Of a stretch of DNA of 64,000 bases, positions 42,807 to 52,011 are shown in pieces. The DNA is from Asticcacaulis endophyticus (lineage in GTDB: Bacteria; Pseudomonadota; Alphaproteobacteria; Caulobacterales; Caulobacteraceae). The stretch covers positions 744,001-808,000 of the forward strand of contig NZ_BMZB01000001.1 in assembly GCF_014652575.1 (NCBI RefSeq). The letters are read 5' to 3'. The number at the start of each line of letters is the position of its first letter. Within the stretch, counting starts at the first letter, position 1. Made by a program: the position numbers and the translations under genes. The notes under the pieces are model-generated. The model ran no database searches and was not told where the DNA came from. It saw only the letters and a list, made by a program, of their open reading frames with translations.

Positions 42807-44516
42807 TTAGACCGGCTGAAGATTTTCAGCCGGTTTTTTCATATCCGGGTCATAGGCGCGGATCACCCATACGGCCAATATGATTGCCACCACCCCGATC
42901 AGAGCTGTGTAGGTGAAAAACAGCATATAGCCTGCTCCCAAGGCTTGAGGTGATACACCCAGGGTCTCCGCCGGTTTGGCATAGGCGATGGCGGGCGTAT
43001 TGGCAAAAACCCCACTGACCCACGATTGCCCGTCTGAAGCCTTGGCTGACTCTTCGACGATTTTACCCGATTGCGATGCCAAAAGCTTACCCGGTAAGGC
43101 ATAGAGCGAGGTAAACAGCGCATATTGCTGCGCCGCATAGCCTTTGGAGATCAGCGACGACATATAGGCGATCAGCACCGTGCCCGCGACCCCGCCGGAG
43201 GCATTGTCGATACCGAGAGCGATCGAAAACGCCATAACGTCATTGCCTTTGGTCGCCAGCCACGCATAGGCGAGGTTGGACAACGATCCCACGATGGCAC
43301 CGAAAATCAGCGAAAACTTGATCCCGAAACGGGTCATGACGATCCCGCCCAGCGCCACACCGGCCATGGTCATGATGACCCCGAAAATTTTGCGCACCTC
43401 AGCAATAACCGGCAGGTCAAAGCCCAGATCGACATAAAACGCACCGTTGACGTTCAGCACGAAATCCGAAACGCGGTAGATGCAGATCATGGCCAGAATC
43501 AGCCACGCGATATTTTCGTAGCGTTCAAAAAACGCCACGATCGGCACCACAAAGGTCTGACGCAGATAGGCTCCGGGTCGGGTCGGTGTGCCGGGTAGCG
43601 GCAGACAGGCCATGACCAGAAGCCCCAACCCCATTAACACTGCGGGTAATTGCAGAAATATGCCGGTTTCGCGGGCCGTCCAGACGGTTTTGACGGCATC
43701 AAAGGCGGACTCACTGGGGAACAGGCCTTTGAACAGGTCGACATTGGCGGTAAGGCCTGCGCCTAAAAGGCAGATGGCGAAGAGCATAACAAGCAAACGT
43801 CCGGCCCATTCCAGCGCCTCCAGCGCCGGGCGGGCTTCGGCGTCGCCATAGTCGATGGGCCGCACCTTATGTTCGGCTTCCTTGGGGGCGAATAGCACGG
43901 CTATAACGCCTATGCCCATCAATGCGGCCATCAGCGCATAGGCAAACCCCCAGCCGAGTGTGTCGGCCAGTAGCAGCGGCACAATACCAGACACGAACGG
44001 GGCGATGCGCGCCCCCCAGGCGGTGGCGGTGGCTAGTACAGCTTGATTGTCAGTGGAATCGCCCGCCGTTTCGATTCGCCACGCGTCGATCACGACGTCT
44101 TGGGTTGCGCCTGCAAAGCCGATCAGTATGGCCACCAGTGCCACAAGGGGAAGCTGGGTTTGCGGATTGAGCGTCGATATGGCCCACAGTCCAAACATGA
44201 TCACGATCTGACTGAGCAATATCCAGCCGCGGCGATGGCCCATCAGGTAGGTCAGGCCGGGGATGCTGATGCGGTCAAGAACCGGCGCCCAGACAAATTT
44301 CAGGCTGTAGACAAAGGTCACCAGCGAGAAATAGCTAATGGCGGTCAGCGATAAATCGACACTACGCAGCCAGATCGATAGGGTGTCGAAGATCAGCGAC
44401 AGCGGCAGGCCCGACGCGAACCCCAAGCCTATCATCACCAGAGTGCGGCGCTGAAAAAAGATTTTCAGAACATCCTTGAAACTCTTTTTCGGGGCCGCAC
44501 CGGTTTTATCAGTCAT
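42807..44516 (-). CDS. ampG: AmpG-like MFS permease
   Basis: 569-aa membrane protein with about 12-14 helices. Recognised by FASGLPLSLIFDTLSIWLR and GATQDVVIDAWRIE, signatures of the AmpG muropeptide permease. It would import GlcNAc-anhydroMurNAc peptides for peptidoglycan recycling. A large central loop and extra helices make it longer than E. coli AmpG (491 aa), as in other alphaproteobacterial forms. Its last codons are shared with the maeB terminator stem. No ampD or beta-lactamase gene is adjacent. Confidence 0.82.
   Translation of the reverse strand: MTDKTGAAPKKSFKDVLKIFFQRRTLVMIGLGFASGLPLSLIFDTLSIWLRSVDLSLTAISYFSLVTFVYSLKFVWAPVLDRISIPGLTYLMGHRRGWILLSQIVIMFGLWAISTLNPQTQLPLVALVAILIGFAGATQDVVIDAWRIETAGDSTDNQAVLATATAWGARIAPFVSGIVPLLLADTLGWGFAYALMAALMGIGVIAVLFAPKEAEHKVRPIDYGDAEARPALEALEWAGRLLVMLFAICLLGAGLTANVDLFKGLFPSESAFDAVKTVWTARETGIFLQLPAVLMGLGLLVMACLPLPGTPTRPGAYLRQTFVVPIVAFFERYENIAWLILAMICIYRVSDFVLNVNGAFYVDLGFDLPVIAEVRKIFGVIMTMAGVALGGIVMTRFGIKFSLIFGAIVGSLSNLAYAWLATKGNDVMAFSIALGIDNASGGVAGTVLIAYMSSLISKGYAAQQYALFTSLYALPGKLLASQSGKIVEESAKASDGQSWVSGVFANTPAIAYAKPAETLGVSPQALGAGYMLFFTYTALIGVVAIILAVWVIRAYDPDMKKPAENLQPV
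42811..42834 (+). terminator. Rho-independent terminator of maeB
   Basis: Arms ACCGGCTGAA (42811-42820) and TTCAGCCGGT (42825-42834), GATT loop, then TTTTTC. The hairpin lies inside the last codons of the convergent AmpG-like gene, whose stop is at 42807. Confidence 0.85.
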
Positions 44517-44591
44517 GAACGCTATGAAATCCCGTCGATCAAATCACGCCTTAGCCACTTTGGTAACGCGAAACCTGACGGGGATAAAGCC

Positions 44592-46148
44592 TTAAGTTTG
44601 CGCGGTTTTGGGTGTCCAGGTCACCAGCATCTGACGCAGGGCATTTATCTCGATCGGCTTGGTCAAAAAGTCGTTCATGCCGGCCTGAAGACAGGCGCGC
44701 CGGTCTTCGTCATAGGCATTGGCGGTAAGGGCTACGACCGGGGTGGTAATGTTCATGGCCCTGATCTGGCGGGTGGCGCCCAGTCCATCAATGCCGGGCA
44801 GGCCCAGATCCATAAACACAATATCGAAGTTACGCTCGGGCAGAATGGCAATGGCGTCTTCGCCGGAGCAAACCCGCTCGACCAGACAGCCCTCCCGTTG
44901 CAGCAGGATCTTCGCCAGCAAGGCGTTGACGGGGTTGTCCTCGACCAAAAGCACATGCGGTTCACCGCTAATTTTTACCTCGTCTGCGCCTGTTATGCGT
45001 TCATCGTCATCATTGGCGGGCCGTGCGGTGGCACGATTGGGGTTTTGGCTGTGCAGGGCCTCAATCTGTTCTTTAAGCGATTTCCGGCGCAACGGTTTAA
45101 TGAGGTAACCCGCCCAGCCCAGTTCCCGCCACTTAGGAATCTCAGCGCGCTGCTCAGGTGTCAGCAGGATCAGGCAGCGCGGACCGGGTGCAGTGACGGG
45201 CCCTTCGGCCATATGGCTGCGATCAGCAAGGATTATGCTGGCTCCTTGCGCCGTGTCGCTCAGGTGAACCTCGGTGCCATAGGCACTCAGGTGAGCCTTT
45301 GCGCCTTCATGCAGGCTTTGATTGACCGACACCAGCGTAACCTCATGCGGCATGTCGGGGGCCGCTGTCTTTTTTCGCAAGCTGTAGGGGGCGCGAAATT
45401 CAACAGCAAAGGTCGAGCCTATGCCCATTTCGCTGTCGAGGGTGAGCGCGCCACCCATGGCGGCGACCAGTTTTTTGACGATCATCAACCCAAGCCCTGC
45501 GCCGCCATAACGGGCCGCATCGCGTTTGGGGTCAACCTGACCATATTCTTCGAAAATGCGGGTGCGCGCCTCAAGCGGGATACCGGGGCCGGTGTCGGTG
45601 ACACTAAACCGGATAAGTCCGGCGCGGGTCAGCCCGACATGAATAAGTACGCCGCCAGTGGTGGTGAATTTAAGCGCATTACCGGCCAGATTAAACAGAA
45701 TCTGACGCAAACGGCCTTCGTCGGCCTGAATGGTTTCTAGCTGGGGATCAAGGCTCCAGACGATCTCAATGCCACCACTATAGGCGCGCGGCGACAACAG
45801 CTCGGCCACCCCTTGCAGCAGGGATTCCAGATCGACGCGCGTGGTTTCAAGCTCGATATGACCGGCATCAATGCGCGCATAATCCAGCAGGTCATTGACC
45901 ATCGACAGCAAATGTTCGCCGGAATCGCGGGCGGTACGAATATAGGATTCCTGCTCCGCGCTGATGTCCGTGCGCGACAAAAGCGACAACATGCCCATGA
46001 CCCCATTGAGCGGCGTGCGGATTTCGTGGCTTAACAGCTTAAGGAAATCTTCGCGGCCTTTGAGGCGTTCTTCGGCGGCAAGGGTTTCGGCAAGCTTTGC
46101 CTCAAACTCATCCGCACTGAAATTTTGCGCACCTTGGTGAGCGGTCAT
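44592..46148 (-). CDS. Soluble hybrid histidine kinase
   Basis: 518 aa without membrane segments or a recognised sensor domain. A short N-terminal coiled coil (about 10-33) leads into the HisKA dimerisation domain with phospho-His41 (SHEIRTPLNGV). HATPase_c follows (N-box LAGNALKFT, G1 DTGPGIP, G2 GGAGLGL). A divergent receiver-like segment (about 265-360) lacks the acidic pocket. A full C-terminal receiver follows, with Asp447 (FMDLGLPG) and Lys497 (LTKP). It probably takes its signal from a partner protein. No response regulator gene is adjacent. Confidence 0.85.
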   Translation of the reverse strand: MTAHQGAQNFSADEFEAKLAETLAAEERLKGREDFLKLLSHEIRTPLNGVMGMLSLLSRTDISAEQESYIRTARDSGEHLLSMVNDLLDYARIDAGHIELETTRVDLESLLQGVAELLSPRAYSGGIEIVWSLDPQLETIQADEGRLRQILFNLAGNALKFTTTGGVLIHVGLTRAGLIRFSVTDTGPGIPLEARTRIFEEYGQVDPKRDAARYGGAGLGLMIVKKLVAAMGGALTLDSEMGIGSTFAVEFRAPYSLRKKTAAPDMPHEVTLVSVNQSLHEGAKAHLSAYGTEVHLSDTAQGASIILADRSHMAEGPVTAPGPRCLILLTPEQRAEIPKWRELGWAGYLIKPLRRKSLKEQIEALHSQNPNRATARPANDDDERITGADEVKISGEPHVLLVEDNPVNALLAKILLQREGCLVERVCSGEDAIAILPERNFDIVFMDLGLPGIDGLGATRQIRAMNITTPVVALTANAYDEDRRACLQAGMNDFLTKPIEINALRQMLVTWTPKTAQT

Positions 46149-46200
46149 AGACTCCCCCTACAGATAATTCTTACCCGGTCCTGATCTTAGACGTAAAAAG

Positions 46201-47781
46201 TTAATGTCCCGCCAAAAAGCTCGCCGCTTTCGGTGAAGAAACCATTTGTGCCCCCTCGCTTTGCGTGGTGCGACGATAAATCAGAGCTTCGGCCATGTGG
46301 CGACGCAGGATGGGTGTGGATATACCTGACATGGCGCTTTCCAGATCCGCAATGGTGCGCGCCAGTCGCACGCAGCGCGTCCAGCCACGTGCCGACAGAC
46401 CTGATTGCTGTGCGGCTTGGGTGAGCAGGTCGCGGGCGGTGTTATCCAGCGGACTAATGGCATCAAGGCCCGCGCCGTAAGCCGTGGCATTAAGTGTATT
46501 ATCCGATGACAGCCCAAGTTGCTCCGCGCGCCTGATTTGCGTTTCGCGCGCGGCCATAACGCGGGCGGCGACCTCTTTTGAGCCCTCTACCGGGGGAGGC
46601 AGGGCCATGTCGGCGGCTGTGACTGGCGGCACGTCAATTTGCAGGTCGATGCGATCCATCAACGGGCCGGACACCCGGCCCTGATAGTCGCGCAGGCATT
46701 TTGGGGCCTTGCCGCACGCGCCTTTGCCGACACCACCATAGCCGCACCGGCATGGGTTCATGGCGGCAACTAACTGAACTCTGGCGGGGTATTTGATGTG
46801 GTTATTGGCCCGCGCCACCACAATTTCTGATGTTTCAAGGGGTTGGCGCAGAGAATCCAGAGCTTGTGGTGAGAACTCCGGCAGTTCATCTAAGAAAAGC
46901 ACGCCGTTGTGGGCTAAGGACACCTCGCCCGGTTTGGCGCGCAGGCCACCCCCGGTCAAGGCCGCCATGGACGCGGAATGGTGAGGGGAGCGAAAGGGGC
47001 GATCGCGGGTCAGTTCGCCCTTATTCAATAACCCCGCCATCGACCAGATTTGTGAGGTTTCCAGCAATTCGCGTGAGGTCAGAGGCGGCAATATGCCCGG
47101 CAGTCGTTGGGCCAGCATGGATTTGCCTGAACCGGGTGGGCCGACAAACAACAGATTATGGCCGCCCGCCGCGGCGATTTCGAGCGCGCGCTTAGCCAGT
47201 TCCTGACCCTTGACCTCATTGAGATCCATCGGTTTAGAGGGTAGTGAAATTTCACCCGGTTCAGGCCGCGACAGCAGGCTGTGGCCCTTGAAATGGTTGA
47301 TCAGGGCAATCAGCGACCGCGGCGCAAGGATCGGGACATCACCGGCCCAGGCGGCTTCGCGGCCATTGTCTTCGGGGCAGATCAGCCCCATGCCAAAGCT
47401 GGAGGCGGCCATAGCGGCGGGCAGGGCGCCGGTAATAGCCCCGATGGAACCATCGAGCTTTAGCTCTCCCACACAGACATAGTTATCGAGCGCATCGGCA
47501 GGGATAATGCCCATGACGGACATCAACGCCAGGGCAATCGGCAGGTCAAAGTGAGAGCCTTCCTTGGGCAGGTCGGCAGGCGCCAGATTAACGACGATAC
47601 GCTTACCCGGCCAGCCAAGGCCAAGCCCTGCAAAGGCCCCGCGCACCCGCTCCCGACTTTCGGCGACGGCCTTATCCCCCAGACCCACAATAGAAAAGGC
47701 CACCTGTCCGCCGGTGAGCTGAATTTCGGCCTCGACCCGGCGGGCCTCTGCCCCTTCAAAGGCAATGGTAGTTACGCGCAT
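46201..47781 (-). CDS. comM: YifB/ComM-family AAA+ ATPase
   Basis: 526-aa protein of the Mg-chelatase-like YifB/ComM family. It has an N-terminal Lon-like fold (VEAEIQLTGGQVAFSIVGL, NLAPADLPKEGSHFDLPIAL), a central AAA+ domain with Walker A GPPGSGKSMLAQRLPG and Walker B VLFLDELPEF, a Cys4-like zinc patch (CRCGYGG..GKAPKCLRDY) and a C-terminal Mg-chelatase helical domain. ComM acts as a branch-migration helicase during natural transformation in Vibrio and Acinetobacter. The role in this lineage is not shown. It lies 176 bp downstream of gshB. Confidence 0.9.
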   Translation of the reverse strand: MRVTTIAFEGAEARRVEAEIQLTGGQVAFSIVGLGDKAVAESRERVRGAFAGLGLGWPGKRIVVNLAPADLPKEGSHFDLPIALALMSVMGIIPADALDNYVCVGELKLDGSIGAITGALPAAMAASSFGMGLICPEDNGREAAWAGDVPILAPRSLIALINHFKGHSLLSRPEPGEISLPSKPMDLNEVKGQELAKRALEIAAAGGHNLLFVGPPGSGKSMLAQRLPGILPPLTSRELLETSQIWSMAGLLNKGELTRDRPFRSPHHSASMAALTGGGLRAKPGEVSLAHNGVLFLDELPEFSPQALDSLRQPLETSEIVVARANNHIKYPARVQLVAAMNPCRCGYGGVGKGACGKAPKCLRDYQGRVSGPLMDRIDLQIDVPPVTAADMALPPPVEGSKEVAARVMAARETQIRRAEQLGLSSDNTLNATAYGAGLDAISPLDNTARDLLTQAAQQSGLSARGWTRCVRLARTIADLESAMSGISTPILRRHMAEALIYRRTTQSEGAQMVSSPKAASFLAGH

Positions 47782-47837
47782 GCAGGAATGCCTTTTACGG
47801 AATAATTATGCAGGGAGTGTGGAATCAAACGCAGAAC

Positions 47838-47846
47838 TTATCCACA
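47838..47846 (+). promoter_or_regulatory. Isolated DnaA box TTATCCACA
   Basis: A perfect 9-mer DnaA consensus in the 176-bp gap between gshB and comM. No second box, AT-rich unwinding region or parAB/dnaA neighbour is present, so it is not evidence of an origin. It could titrate DnaA or regulate comM, or be chance. Confidence 0.3.
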
Positions 47847-47957
47847 GCTCAACATATTCTCAAAGACAAATCAAGAACAAAAAATGAACAAACGCGCAAT
47901 AAAATCTATGCGCCGTTTAGGGCGTGCCCAATAGGGCTTACGGATAACGATTTAAGG

Positions 47958-48908
47958 TCAGGTGGGGAGACGTTTCTGCTCTATCCGATCCCACAAAATA
48001 TCCCCGGCATCAACCCCCTCAAACGCCTTTAGTTGTACCGCCCCGGTGGGTGAGGTGACGTTGATTTCGGTCAGGTAATCGCCGATGACATCAAGGCCCA
48101 CAAACATAAGGCCTTTTTCTTTGAGCACTGGCCCTACGGCCGCGCAGATGTCCAGATCACGTTTTGTTAATTGCACGGGTTCGGCCACGCCACCGACGCG
48201 CAGGTTGGAGCGTACCGCATCTTTTGGGGGGACACGGTTGATCGCGCCTGCCACCTCACCATCGATCAGGATAATGCGCTTATCGCCAAGGCTTACGGCG
48301 GGGATGAATTTTTGCAGCACCAAGGGTTCACGGCTGATTGAGGCATGAAGCTCAATCAGGGCGTCGAGATTGCGGTCCCCTGCCGCAAGCTTGATGATGC
48401 CTGAGCCGGCCGCGCCATGCAGGGGCTTTAAGATGACATCGCCATGCTTTTCGTGGAAGGCGTTAAGGGCGACCGGATCGGCGCTGATCAGGGTCGGGGG
48501 CTGAAGGCCGTCAAAGGCAGTCGCAAATAGCTTTTCCGGGCAATCGCGCACGGCGGTCGGGTTATTGACCACCAGGGTCTGCGGGTGGATGCGGTCCAGC
48601 AGGTAGGTGGCGGTGATGTAGGCGATATCAAACGGCGGGTCCTGGCGCATCAGCACGACATCTATGTCGGTGTGCAGGTTCAGGGTTTCATAATTGCCGG
48701 CGGTGACATGATCGCCCTTAACGGGCCGCAGCGTGACCTTGCGGGCGCGAGCATAGACCTTGCCGTCTTCGAGCGAGAGGTGGGCGGGATCGTAAACCCA
48801 CAGGCTGTGGCCACGGGATTGCGCGGCCATCATCAACAGAAAGGTGGTGTCGGACGCGATGTTGATATTTTCAATCGGGTCCATCTGGATGGCGACGCGC
48901 AAGCTCAT
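47958..48908 (-). CDS. gshB: Glutathione synthetase
   Basis: 316-aa ATP-grasp enzyme joining gamma-glutamylcysteine and glycine. Signatures are [51 protein letters not shown] and [19 protein letters not shown]. The ATG at 48908 gives the usual start and has AGAGGTG upstream; a frame reaching 48962 runs into the mscL terminator and is rejected. gshA is not in the window. Confidence 0.94.
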   Translation of the reverse strand: MSLRVAIQMDPIENINIASDTTFLLMMAAQSRGHSLWVYDPAHLSLEDGKVYARARKVTLRPVKGDHVTAGNYETLNLHTDIDVVLMRQDPPFDIAYITATYLLDRIHPQTLVVNNPTAVRDCPEKLFATAFDGLQPPTLISADPVALNAFHEKHGDVILKPLHGAAGSGIIKLAAGDRNLDALIELHASISREPLVLQKFIPAVSLGDKRIILIDGEVAGAINRVPPKDAVRSNLRVGGVAEPVQLTKRDLDICAAVGPVLKEKGLMFVGLDVIGDYLTEINVTSPTGAVQLKAFEGVDAGDILWDRIEQKRLPT

Positions 48909-48948
48909 AACACACCTCTTTATATTCAGGTTTCTATATAGGCCAAAC

Positions 48949-48979
48949 AAAAGCCCGCGCAATGACGGCGCGGGCTTTT
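48949..48979 (-). terminator. Terminator of mscL
   Basis: 12-bp perfect arms (48949-48960 and 48968-48979, core AAGCCCGCGC/GCGCGGGCTT) with a 7-nt loop. On the minus strand the stem ends in TTTT, right after mscL and before gshB. Confidence 0.85.
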
Positions 48980-49003
48980 AAATTTTATAGTCTCAGCCGG
49001 GGC

Positions 49004-49399
49004 TTACTTCTTTTTCAGTTCCGCCAGAATATCGGCCAGAAGTTCCTGCTCAGTCGGGCCTGCGACCACGGCGGGCGGCGGCGGGGGCGGCATCAGACGG
49101 TTGATGGCCTTGACCACCATAAAGATGGCGGCGCCAATGATGACGAACTGGATCAGGGTATTGATAAACAGGCCGTAGGATATGGCCACTTCCGCCACAT
49201 CACCGGCAGCCGGTTTCAAAACCAGCTTAAGTTCGGAGAAATCAACGCCGCCGGTCAGCATCCCGATCGGTGGCATGATGATGTTGTCGACCAGAGCCGT
49301 CACGATCTTACCGAACGCGCCGCCGATGACCACACCGACCGCCAGATCGATGACATTGCCGCGCATAAGAAAGGTTTTGAATTCAGAGACAATGCTCAA
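49004..49399 (-). CDS. mscL: Large-conductance mechanosensitive channel
   Basis: 131-aa two-helix channel that opens under membrane tension as an emergency osmotic valve. It has the [23 protein letters not shown] helix 1 region, the [13 protein letters not shown] periplasmic loop, helix 2 near 73-97, and the cytoplasmic bundle [12 protein letters not shown] after a six-Pro run. The best start is TTG at 49399 with AGGA 7 nt upstream, which places the family N-terminus correctly. A TTG at 49435 would add 12 residues without support. Confidence 0.92.
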   Translation of the reverse strand: MSIVSEFKTFLMRGNVIDLAVGVVIGGAFGKIVTALVDNIIMPPIGMLTGGVDFSELKLVLKPAAGDVAEVAISYGLFINTLIQFVIIGAAIFMVVKAINRLMPPPPPPAVVAGPTEQELLADILAELKKK

Positions 49400-49479
49400 G
49401 ATCTCGTCCTTATGGTTAATAAACGCTGGCCGCAAAAAACCCGTTCACACAGGTTGGGTGCCGGGTTTAAAAATTAAAA

Positions 49480-49776
49480 TTATTCGTTGTCGTCGCCACT
49501 CAGGTTCAGGCGTTCACGCAGTTCTTTGCCGCTTTTGAAAAAGGGCACATGCTTGGCGGGGACGTTGACGGATTCACCGGTGCGGGGGTTGCGGCCAACG
49601 CGGGCCGGGCGTGAACGCACCGACAGAGCGCCAAAACCACGCAGTTCGACGCGACCGCCTTTTTCGAGGGTCGAGATCATCGAGTCCAGAATCAGATTCA
49701 CGACCCGCTCGACATCTTTTTGAGTCATATGCGGATATTCCGACGCCAGACGCTCAATGAGTTCGGACTTCAGCAT
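49480..49776 (-). CDS. ihfB: Integration host factor subunit beta
   Basis: 98-aa HU/IHF fold DNA-bending protein. It has [17 protein letters not shown], the [15 protein letters not shown] strand pair and the minor-groove arm [20 protein letters not shown] with the intercalating Pro. Together with IhfA it shapes promoters and recombination complexes. Located downstream of rpsA in the same direction, as in many proteobacteria, but separated here by terminator hairpins, so it likely has its own promoter. Confidence 0.93.
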   Translation of the reverse strand: MLKSELIERLASEYPHMTQKDVERVVNLILDSMISTLEKGGRVELRGFGALSVRSRPARVGRNPRTGESVNVPAKHVPFFKSGKELRERLNLSGDDNE

Positions 49777-49968
49777 TTACTCCCCCAAGAGTTTAAAGCA
49801 GATAATGGGTTAAACCAGCCAATGTAACCTTGAAGACACGAGCATGATTTAAAACGAAAGGCAGTTCAAGGGGTTATTTAGTGTTAACGCTTATGTTACC
49901 GCTAACAAATGCAACGGCTGTGCGGTTTAAGCGATTATACCTTGGTAAAAAATATGGAAACCATAAAA

Positions 49969-50020
49969 AAGCTCCCGCATCCGGTATCGGGTACGAAAAC
50001 CCTATAGGATGCGGGAGCTT
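49969..50020 (-). terminator. Terminator of rpsA
   Basis: 14-bp perfect arms (49969-49982 with 50007-50020, GCTCCCGCAT core) with an inner near-perfect stem in the loop. On the minus strand the stem is followed by TTTTTTATGG. Confidence 0.85.
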
Positions 50021-50032
50021 AATTGGATAATG

Positions 50033-50064
50033 CGCCGGATTGGGGGATAAACCTCAATCCGGCG
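50033..50064. terminator. Second hairpin downstream of rpsA
   Basis: 10-bp arms CGCCGGATTG (50033-50042) and CAATCCGGCG (50055-50064). No T-run follows on the minus strand, so it may protect the mRNA 3' end rather than terminate. Confidence 0.5.
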
Positions 50065-50076
50065 TTTATTTAAGGA

Positions 50077-51771
50077 TTACTCCTTGGTGGCGCCGCGCAG
50101 AGCTGCACCCAGGATGTCACCGAGCGAAGCGCCCGAGTCCTGAGAACCGTACTGCTCGATAGCCTGCTTTTCGTCGGCCATTTCAAGTGCCTTGATCGAA
50201 ACGCTGACCTTACGGGCCGCCTTATCGATGTTGGTGACCTGAGCGTCGATGCGGTCGCCGACAGCAAAGCGCTCAACGCGCTGCTCGTTGCGGTCGCGCG
50301 ACAGGTCCGACTTACGCACGAAGGCGCTCATCGGGGCGCTGTCGTCGCCGAACTTGACTTCGATACCGCCCGTAGTGACTTCGGTGACGGTAACCGTCAC
50401 GGTCTGGCCCTTACGGTAGGTGTCGCCGGTCATCGGATCTTCGGCCAGTTGCTTGATGCCGAGGCTGATGCGTTCTTTGTCGACATCAACGTCCAGAACC
50501 TTGGTCTTGACGACATCGCCCTTCTTGTACTTGGCGATGGCTTCTTCGCCGGCCACGTTCCAGTCGAGATCCGACAGGTGAACCATGCCGTCGATGTCGT
50601 TTTCAAAGCCGACGAACAGACCAAATTCGGTCGCGTTCTTAACTTCACCTTCGATGGTCGAACCGATCGGATGGGCCGAAACGAAGGCTTCCCATGGGTT
50701 TTCCTGAGCTTGCTTCAGGCCCAGAGACACGCGGCGCTTGGAGGCGTCAACTTCGAGGACGACCACGTCAACTTCCTGCGAAGTCGAGACGATCTTGCCC
50801 GGATGGACGTTCTTCTTGGTCCACGACATTTCCGAAACGTGCACCAGACCTTCAACGCCTGATTCCAGCTCAACGAACGCGCCGTAGTCAGTGATGTTGG
50901 TGATACGGCCGGAGAACTTGCCATTGACGGGATACTTAACGTCAACATTTTCCCACGGATCGGATTGCAGTTGCTTCATGCCGAGGCTGATGCGCTGGGT
51001 GTCCGGGTTGATCTTGATGATCTGAACGCGAACCTGATCGCCAACCGCCAGGACTTGCGACGGATGCGAGACGCGCTTCCAGGACATGTCGGTGACGTGC
51101 AGCAGGCCATCGATGCCGCCGAGGTCAACGAACGCACCGTAATCGGTGATGTTCTTGACGACGCCGTCACGGATTTCGCCTTCGGCCAACTGACCGACCA
51201 GCTCAGTGCGTTGTTCGGCACGGGCTTCTTCGAGGATAGCACGACGCGATACGACGATATTGCCGCGCGGACGGTCCATTTTCAGGATGGCGAAAGGCTG
51301 TTCCTTGCCCATAAGCGGGGCCACGTCGCGCACAGGGCGGATATCGACCTGAGAGCCCGGCAGGAAGCCCGAAGCGCCGTCCATATCGACCGTAAAGCCG
51401 CCTTTGACACGACCCACGATCGTACCCATGACCGGCTCGCCCTTGTTGAAGATAACTTCGAGGCGGGTCCAGGCTTCTTCGCGGCGGGCTTTCTCGCGGC
51501 TGATGACCGCTTCGCCCATGGCGTTCTCGACGCGCTCAAGATAGACTTCGACATTGTCGCCGACCTTAAGTGCGGCGCCGGCTTCGGTCGAGCCAAACTC
51601 TTTCAACGGGATACGGCCTTCGGTCTTCAGACCGACATCGACGATAACGAAGTCTTTTTCGACGCCGACGACGAGGCCGTGGACGACCTGGCCTTCAAGC
51701 ATCTCGCGGCCATGAAGGCTTTCGTCGAGAAGGGCGGCGAAATCATCGCGGGAGGGATTATAATCGCTCAT
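50077..51771 (-). CDS. rpsA: 30S ribosomal protein S1
   Basis: 564-aa protein with six S1 OB-fold repeats. The first two bind the ribosome; the later ones have clear VKNITDYGAFVDLG, ITNITDYGAFVEL and VKNATEFGLFVGF repeats and bind mRNA. The ATG at 51771 (MSDYNPSRDDF) is the family start; it has no evident Shine-Dalgarno, as also seen for self-regulated rpsA genes. A longer frame to 51849 is discarded. Follows cmk on the same strand with a 240-bp gap that probably carries its own promoter. Confidence 0.95.
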   Translation of the reverse strand: MSDYNPSRDDFAALLDESLHGREMLEGQVVHGLVVGVEKDFVIVDVGLKTEGRIPLKEFGSTEAGAALKVGDNVEVYLERVENAMGEAVISREKARREEAWTRLEVIFNKGEPVMGTIVGRVKGGFTVDMDGASGFLPGSQVDIRPVRDVAPLMGKEQPFAILKMDRPRGNIVVSRRAILEEARAEQRTELVGQLAEGEIRDGVVKNITDYGAFVDLGGIDGLLHVTDMSWKRVSHPSQVLAVGDQVRVQIIKINPDTQRISLGMKQLQSDPWENVDVKYPVNGKFSGRITNITDYGAFVELESGVEGLVHVSEMSWTKKNVHPGKIVSTSQEVDVVVLEVDASKRRVSLGLKQAQENPWEAFVSAHPIGSTIEGEVKNATEFGLFVGFENDIDGMVHLSDLDWNVAGEEAIAKYKKGDVVKTKVLDVDVDKERISLGIKQLAEDPMTGDTYRKGQTVTVTVTEVTTGGIEVKFGDDSAPMSAFVRKSDLSRDRNEQRVERFAVGDRIDAQVTNIDKAARKVSVSIKALEMADEKQAIEQYGSQDSGASLGDILGAALRGATKE

Positions 51772-52011
51772 ATAGATTTTTGACTTTGTTGGCGCATGTC
51801 TCAGGGGCGTTGGTGGCGATACGTCAGGACATAAGGATATCCGGCGCATAGCCTGACCCGAAGGGGGCGGCTTTAGTGGGGTTATTTTGCGGAGTCGGAG
51901 TCCGGATGATCTACAAACGGACTTAGTTTGAAGCCGCAGGCCAAAAATGACCCTGAAATGAGCGACCGTAGTGATCCTTATAAGCGCAGCGCCGGGTAAA
52001 TTTGGTGACGT

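Larger units (their letters stand above)
49777..50076. other. 300-bp gap between rpsA and ihfB
   Basis: No gene. The right half holds the two rpsA hairpins (49969-50020, 50033-50064). The left half is AT-rich with several TTAA/TTAC words and probably contains the ihfB promoter. No exact CtrA spacing was found. Confidence 0.5.

Noticed and set aside
44598-45740. 380-aa plus-strand frame opposite the hybrid kinase
   Set aside because: Kinase H, N, G boxes and receiver are intact on the minus strand; the plus frame is antisense noise.
47782-47957. Replication origin suggested by a DnaA box
   Set aside because: A single box, no AT-rich unwinding element and no origin-type neighbours.
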